Assembly (NCBI GenBank): GCA_041664985.1
Contig: JBAYJS010000005.1
Span: 1 to 39,912, forward strand
DNA length: 39,912 nt
Reading direction: 5' to 3'
From: JBAYJS01 sp041664985
GTDB taxonomy: Bacteria; Patescibacteriota; Patescibacteriia; Buchananbacterales; UBA6539
In this document: positions 37,686 through 39,912 of the stretch, one piece after another
Position numbering within the stretch: position 1 is the first letter of the stretch
Layout of the letters: every line of letters starts with the position of its first letter
Notes under the pieces: generated by a model
What the model was told of the DNA's origin: nothing
The model's database searches: none
What the model saw: only the letters and a program-made list of their open reading frames with translations
Translations under genes and position numbers: made by a program

Positions 37686-38969
37686 ATGAAAACTGAAGTA
37701 AAAAAACTGCCTCGCGGCCAAGCGGAATTGATTATTGAAGTTACTGTTGAAGAATATCAACCGTTTTTAGATCAAGCCGTTAAAATAATTTCTGAACAAA
37801 TTAAAATTCCGGGTTTTCGCCCGGGCAAAGCCGGATTTGAAATCGTCAAACAAAAAGTTGGCGAAAATGAAATTTGGCAGCAAGCTTTGGAACCGGCAAT
37901 CAGAAAAACTTTTTTGAAAGCGGTTGACGAAAATAAAATGTTAACAGTCGGTTCACCTGAAGTTGATGTTGTTAAATTGGCGCCCGGCAATAACGTGATT
38001 TACAAAGCCACGGTTAATCTTTTCCCAAAAGTTGACGTGGCTGATTATTCAAAATTAAAAGTCGCTAAAAAATCAGTTGAGGTTAAGCCGGCAGAAGTTA
38101 AAAAGACTTTGGAAAATATTGCCAAAATGCGCGCCAAAGAATCTTTGGTTGATCGCGCCGCCAAATCGGGCGACAAAGTTGAAATTGACTTTGAAGTTTT
38201 TATGGATAAAATTCCGGTGGAAAACGGCAAGAGTCAAAATTTTGCTTTGGTTATTGGTGAAAATACTTTTATTCCCGGTTTTGAGGAACAAATCATTGGT
38301 TTAGCCAAAGGCGAGACTAAAGATTTTCAGCTTAAATTTCCAAAAAATTATCATCAGAAGTTTTTAGCCGATAAATTGGCTGACTTTAAAGTGAAAGTAA
38401 ATTCGGTTTTTAATTTGGAATTACCAAAACTCGATGATGAATTTGCCAAATCTTTAGGCGATTTTAAAACCATCAAAGAAGTTGAAGAAAAGATTTTGGA
38501 AAATCTGCAAGCCGAACAGGCCGAAAAAGAAATGACTCGACAAGAAGAAGAAATTTTGGATCAAATTATTGAAGCCAGTAAGTTTGAAGATATTCCGGAT
38601 TTACTGGTTAATTCTGAAGCCAAAAAAATGTTGGAAGAATTGGAGCATAATTTGGGCCATCAGGGCTTGGCTTTTGCCGATTATTTACAGCATTTGAAAA
38701 AAACCAAAGAAGAATTGCTTTTGGACTTTGCGCCTCAAGCAATTAAACGCGTTAAAAGTGCTTTACTGATTAAAGAAATAAAAGCTGAAGAAAAAATCGA
38801 AGCTTCGGATAAAGAAATTGAGCAAGAGCTGGGAAAAATTCGCGAAACTTACGGCGGTGGCAAAGAAATTGAAGACATGATTAGTCAACCGGCTTATCGC
38901 GACTATTTAAGCAATATCATTGCTGCTAAAAAAGTTATTGATCATTTGCGATCAGTAATGATTGGCTAA
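37686..38969 (+). CDS. tig: Trigger factor (ribosome-associated chaperone)
   Basis: 427 residues. The ribosome-binding loop IPGFRPGKAGFEIV lies near 41-54 in the N-terminal domain. A PPIase (FKBP-like) domain is at about 150-240 (GDKVEIDFEVFMDKIPVENG ... FIPGFEEQIIGLAKGE), and the helical substrate-binding domain fills the remainder. Binds nascent chains at the ribosome exit tunnel. Complete, native AT-rich composition, first of three co-directional genes running to the right edge. Confidence 0.95.
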   Translation: MKTEVKKLPRGQAELIIEVTVEEYQPFLDQAVKIISEQIKIPGFRPGKAGFEIVKQKVGENEIWQQALEPAIRKTFLKAVDENKMLTVGSPEVDVVKLAPGNNVIYKATVNLFPKVDVADYSKLKVAKKSVEVKPAEVKKTLENIAKMRAKESLVDRAAKSGDKVEIDFEVFMDKIPVENGKSQNFALVIGENTFIPGFEEQIIGLAKGETKDFQLKFPKNYHQKFLADKLADFKVKVNSVFNLELPKLDDEFAKSLGDFKTIKEVEEKILENLQAEQAEKEMTRQEEEILDQIIEASKFEDIPDLLVNSEAKKMLEELEHNLGHQGLAFADYLQHLKKTKEELLLDFAPQAIKRVKSALLIKEIKAEEKIEASDKEIEQELGKIRETYGGGKEIEDMISQPAYRDYLSNIIAAKKVIDHLRSVMIG

Positions 38970-38998
38970 TTAATCTAAAAACGTAAAAATATAACTTT

Positions 38999-39499
38999 AT
39001 GAGAATTGCCATCATCTCTGATTCTCACGACAATATACCAAATATTGAAAAGTTTTTGGATTGGGTAAATAAAAATCAGATTGAAATGATTATTCATTGT
39101 GGCGATTTAGCGGCGCCTTCAATTATTTCAAAAGAGCTAGATCCAAAATTTTTTGGTCCGATTCATTTTGTTCATGGTAATGTGGCTGATCGGGAGTTGA
39201 ACGAAAAATTTGCCAAAGAATCAAAACATGCAGTTTGCCATGGTGATTTGGGCGAATTGGAAATCGAAGGCGTAAAAATCGCTTTTTGTCATTATCCCAA
39301 GCAAGCCGAAGAGCTTGGCTTGACCAAAAAATATGATTTGGTTTTTTATGGCCACGATCATACGCCCTGGGAAAAACAAATCGAAAAAACCAGGCTTTTG
39401 AATCCGGGCACTTTGGCGGGTATGTTTAATAAAGCAACGTTTGCAGTTTATGATACCAAAACAAAAAAAGCGGAATTGATTTTATTGGAAAAAATTTAG
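38999..39499 (+). CDS. YfcE/MJ0936-type metallophosphoesterase
   Basis: 166 residues. Calcineurin-like metal motifs: IISDSHDN (7-14), HCGDLAAP (33-40), VHGNVADRE, CHYPKQ and FYGHDHTPWEKQ near the C-terminus. Matches small bacterial/archaeal phosphodiesterases of the YfcE group. Its stop is one base before the Nudix start. Confidence 0.9.
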   Translation: MRIAIISDSHDNIPNIEKFLDWVNKNQIEMIIHCGDLAAPSIISKELDPKFFGPIHFVHGNVADRELNEKFAKESKHAVCHGDLGELEIEGVKIAFCHYPKQAEELGLTKKYDLVFYGHDHTPWEKQIEKTRLLNPGTLAGMFNKATFAVYDTKTKKAELILLEKI

Positions 39500-39500
39500 T

Positions 39501-39912
39501 ATGGAACCAAAATTATTTGTCGCCACCAAAGCGTTTATAAATTTTGGCGGAAAAATTTTAATCATCAGAGAGTCAAATAAATATCAAGAGGGTTCAAATG
39601 TTGGTCAGTACGCAATTGTTGGCGGCCGAGTCAAACCCGGCCAAAATTTTTTAGACAGCTTAAGGCGCGAAGTAAAAGAAGAAACCGGCCTTGACGTTTA
39701 CGACGTTCGCTTCATCCATTATCAGGATTTTATTTACGACCCGATTTTCCACAAGAAAAAACACTTCATTTTCCTTGATTTCTCCTGCAAAACCGACAAA
39801 TCCGACAATGTTACGCTCAACGACGAGTGCGAGAAATACGCTTGGTTTAAACCGGAGGAAGCGCTTAAAATGCCTCTAAACCAATATACTAAGAAGACGA
39901 TTCAGGACTATA
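39501..39912 (+). CDS. Nudix hydrolase (C-terminus beyond right edge)
   Basis: 137 codons are visible and the frame is open at the edge. The Nudix box is GGRVKPGQNFLDSLRREVKE then ETGL at about residues 42-65. It keeps the REVKEETGL core with metal-binding glutamates, but the first Glu of GX5EX7REUXEEXGU is Gln (G-x5-Q). Removes nucleoside diphosphates linked to another group; the substrate is unknown. Immediately follows the phosphoesterase gene. Confidence 0.88.
   Translation, partial: MEPKLFVATKAFINFGGKILIIRESNKYQEGSNVGQYAIVGGRVKPGQNFLDSLRREVKEETGLDVYDVRFIHYQDFIYDPIFHKKKHFIFLDFSCKTDKSDNVTLNDECEKYAWFKPEEALKMPLNQYTKKTIQDY

Noticed and set aside
1..39912. CRISPR arrays, rRNA genes and transposases
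   Set aside because: No regularly spaced direct repeats, no rRNA-like sequence and no transposase or integrase ORF visible.

Overview
The window reads as a chromosomal segment of a Candidate Phyla Radiation (Patescibacteria, probably Parcubacteria-like) bacterium. This is an inference from content: a compact AT-rich backbone with short intergenic gaps and few clear Shine-Dalgarno (SD) sites, carrying core genes (rnc, nusB, rpmF, gyrA, an S1-repeat protein, ftsH, nusA, tig, rnhB), type IV pilus ATPases (pilT, pilB), trxA/trxB, a membrane pyrophosphatase, and small lineage-type proteins with no family I recognise. No rRNA, transposase or CRISPR array is visible.

Layout. 1-7572 (minus strand): two small unknown proteins (6286-7572), then a run from a metallo-beta-lactamase-fold protein through a membrane-anchored protein, gyrA, rpmF, nusB and rnc to pilT, which is cut by the left edge. 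7828-13801 (plus): S1 protein, ftsH, a polytopic membrane protein, pilB. 13856-18835 (minus): a nucleoside-deoxyribosyltransferase-like protein with a ribbon-helix-helix-like tail, an asparaginase-fold protein lacking key catalytic residues, a GC-rich stretch with a 39-residue ORF, an acyl-CoA synthetase and an alpha/beta hydrolase. 18836-20352 is an RNA-rich stretch: tRNA-Arg(CCT) with flanking partial copies of itself, tRNA-Ala(CGC), a strongly structured GC-rich RNA candidate with its own promoter, and tRNA-Ala(GGC). 20353-21621 is an MFS transporter, preceded on the same strand by a second structured RNA candidate that ends in an intrinsic terminator.

22136-27446 is an accessory block. 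Five genes have visibly higher GC, strong SD sites and consensus promoters: a PPi-type phosphofructokinase, a DUF1858-like small protein, an unknown protein coupled to an outer-membrane-porin-like beta barrel, and a Gfo/Idh/MocA oxidoreductase. They interleave with an AT-rich TrmB-type regulator and a palindromic repeat. Perfect palindromes sit at the predicted start sites of the phosphofructokinase and porin units. A signal-peptide-bearing barrel ending in Phe is out of place in a CPR cell, so this block is either recent transfer or something unusual about the envelope; a chimeric assembly must be excluded.

27549-39912 returns to the AT-rich backbone: CoA-binding protein, trxA-trxB, aminotransferase, rnhB, a methyltransferase with a membrane protein, GIY-YIG nuclease, YraN-like protein, nusA, K+-dependent-type membrane pyrophosphatase, GNAT, trigger factor, phosphoesterase and a Nudix gene cut by the right edge.

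Likely cooperation: PilT/PilB drive pilus dynamics; NusA/NusB/RNase III/S1 serve rRNA transcription, RNA processing and translation; TrxA/TrxB form one redox couple; and the PPi-type phosphofructokinase together with the membrane pyrophosphatase suggests PPi-linked energy metabolism.
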